Positions 6,119-6,271 of a stretch of DNA of 6,271 nucleotides are shown here, piece by piece. The position numbers and the translations under genes are program-made. Source of the DNA: Bacillota bacterium (GTDB taxonomy: Bacteria > Bacillota > Clostridia > Tissierellales > Sporanaerobacteraceae); assembly GCA_029779375.1 (NCBI GenBank), contig JAKPAR010000306.1, positions 1 to 6,271 on the forward strand. Direction: 5' to 3'. Numbering within the stretch: position 1 is the stretch's first letter; each line of letters starts with the position of its first letter. Below the pieces are notes generated by a model, which was given only the letters and a program-made list of their open reading frames with translations, was not told the DNA's origin and made no database searches.

Positions 6119-6271
6119 ACAAGAGCAAAGCTGTTGCATACGGAGGAATATTGACTGCTGTGGGGGTCATTTTTATATATTTAGGGACTATTCTTGCCTA
6201 TAACAAATTAGCCATGCTCTTTTTTGCTTCTCTTATGATCCCAATAGGACTACTTCTTATAGGGACTAAGT
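6109..6271 (+). CDS. Small membrane protein, N-terminal part (cut by window end)
   Basis: An open frame of 54 codons runs to the window edge without a stop. It begins [20 protein letters not shown] and holds two hydrophobic stretches (about 8-30 and 34-52) joined by a short polar turn (YNK), so at least two membrane helices are expected. The start overlaps the end of the J-domain gene by 10 bases. GGAGG (6092-6096) lies 12 bases upstream, slightly long but plausible. An in-frame stop at 6082-6084 rules out a start much further upstream. I recall similar clostridial multi-pass membrane proteins of unknown role in this position, but cannot confirm the family from a fragment. Tight overlap suggests co-translation with the J-domain gene. 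Confidence 0.72.
   Translation, partial: MLLNKSKAVAYGGILTAVGVIFIYLGTILAYNKLAMLFFASLMIPIGLLLIGTK

Noticed and set aside
1..6271. CRISPR array, insertion sequence, tRNA or rRNA
   Set aside because: No regularly spaced repeats, transposase motifs, terminal inverted repeats with target duplications, or RNA-gene sequences were seen on either strand.

Overview
The window is AT-rich, compactly coded bacterial DNA with strong Shine-Dalgarno sequences, ATGA stop/start overlaps and U-tailed hairpin terminators. The protein types point to an anaerobic low-GC Firmicute of the Clostridia/Tissierellia kind. The family assignments come from motifs I recognise, not from a database search, and the genus cannot be named from this sequence.

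Minus strand, in transcription order. An apparent four-gene operon, cobT-cobU-cobS-cobC (4505 down to 1609), encodes the nucleotide-loop assembly, or late, steps of cobalamin synthesis. CobT makes alpha-ribazole phosphate from the lower-ligand base. CobU activates adenosylcobinamide to adenosylcobinamide-GDP. CobS joins the two. CobC removes the 5' phosphate. The genes overlap or are 4 bases apart, and the operon ends in a perfect 17-bp hairpin with a U tract (1564-1607). Corrin-ring genes are absent, so this stretch alone would support salvage of cobinamide or completion of corrinoids made elsewhere. A separate unit, gltX (1493 down to 21, glutamyl-tRNA synthetase), follows with its own extended -10 promoter placed against the cob terminator, and ends in a hairpin at the left edge.

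Plus strand. A divergent intergenic region (4506-4691) holds back-to-back promoters, each with a small dyad that could be an operator. It drives a second apparent operon: a DUF5685-like protein (4692-5561), a J-domain/TPR protein with a cysteine-rich tail (5558-6118), and the start of a small membrane protein cut by the window end (6109-6271). These three genes overlap by 4 and 10 bases.

The cob and gltX genes are ordinary. The uncharacterised part is the plus-strand trio: an all-helical protein with two aspartate-rich motifs and a CxxC-type N-terminus, tightly coupled to a membrane protein and to a J-domain protein ending in seven clustered cysteines. Its function is unknown to me. A metal- or membrane-lipid-related role is a hypothesis only.
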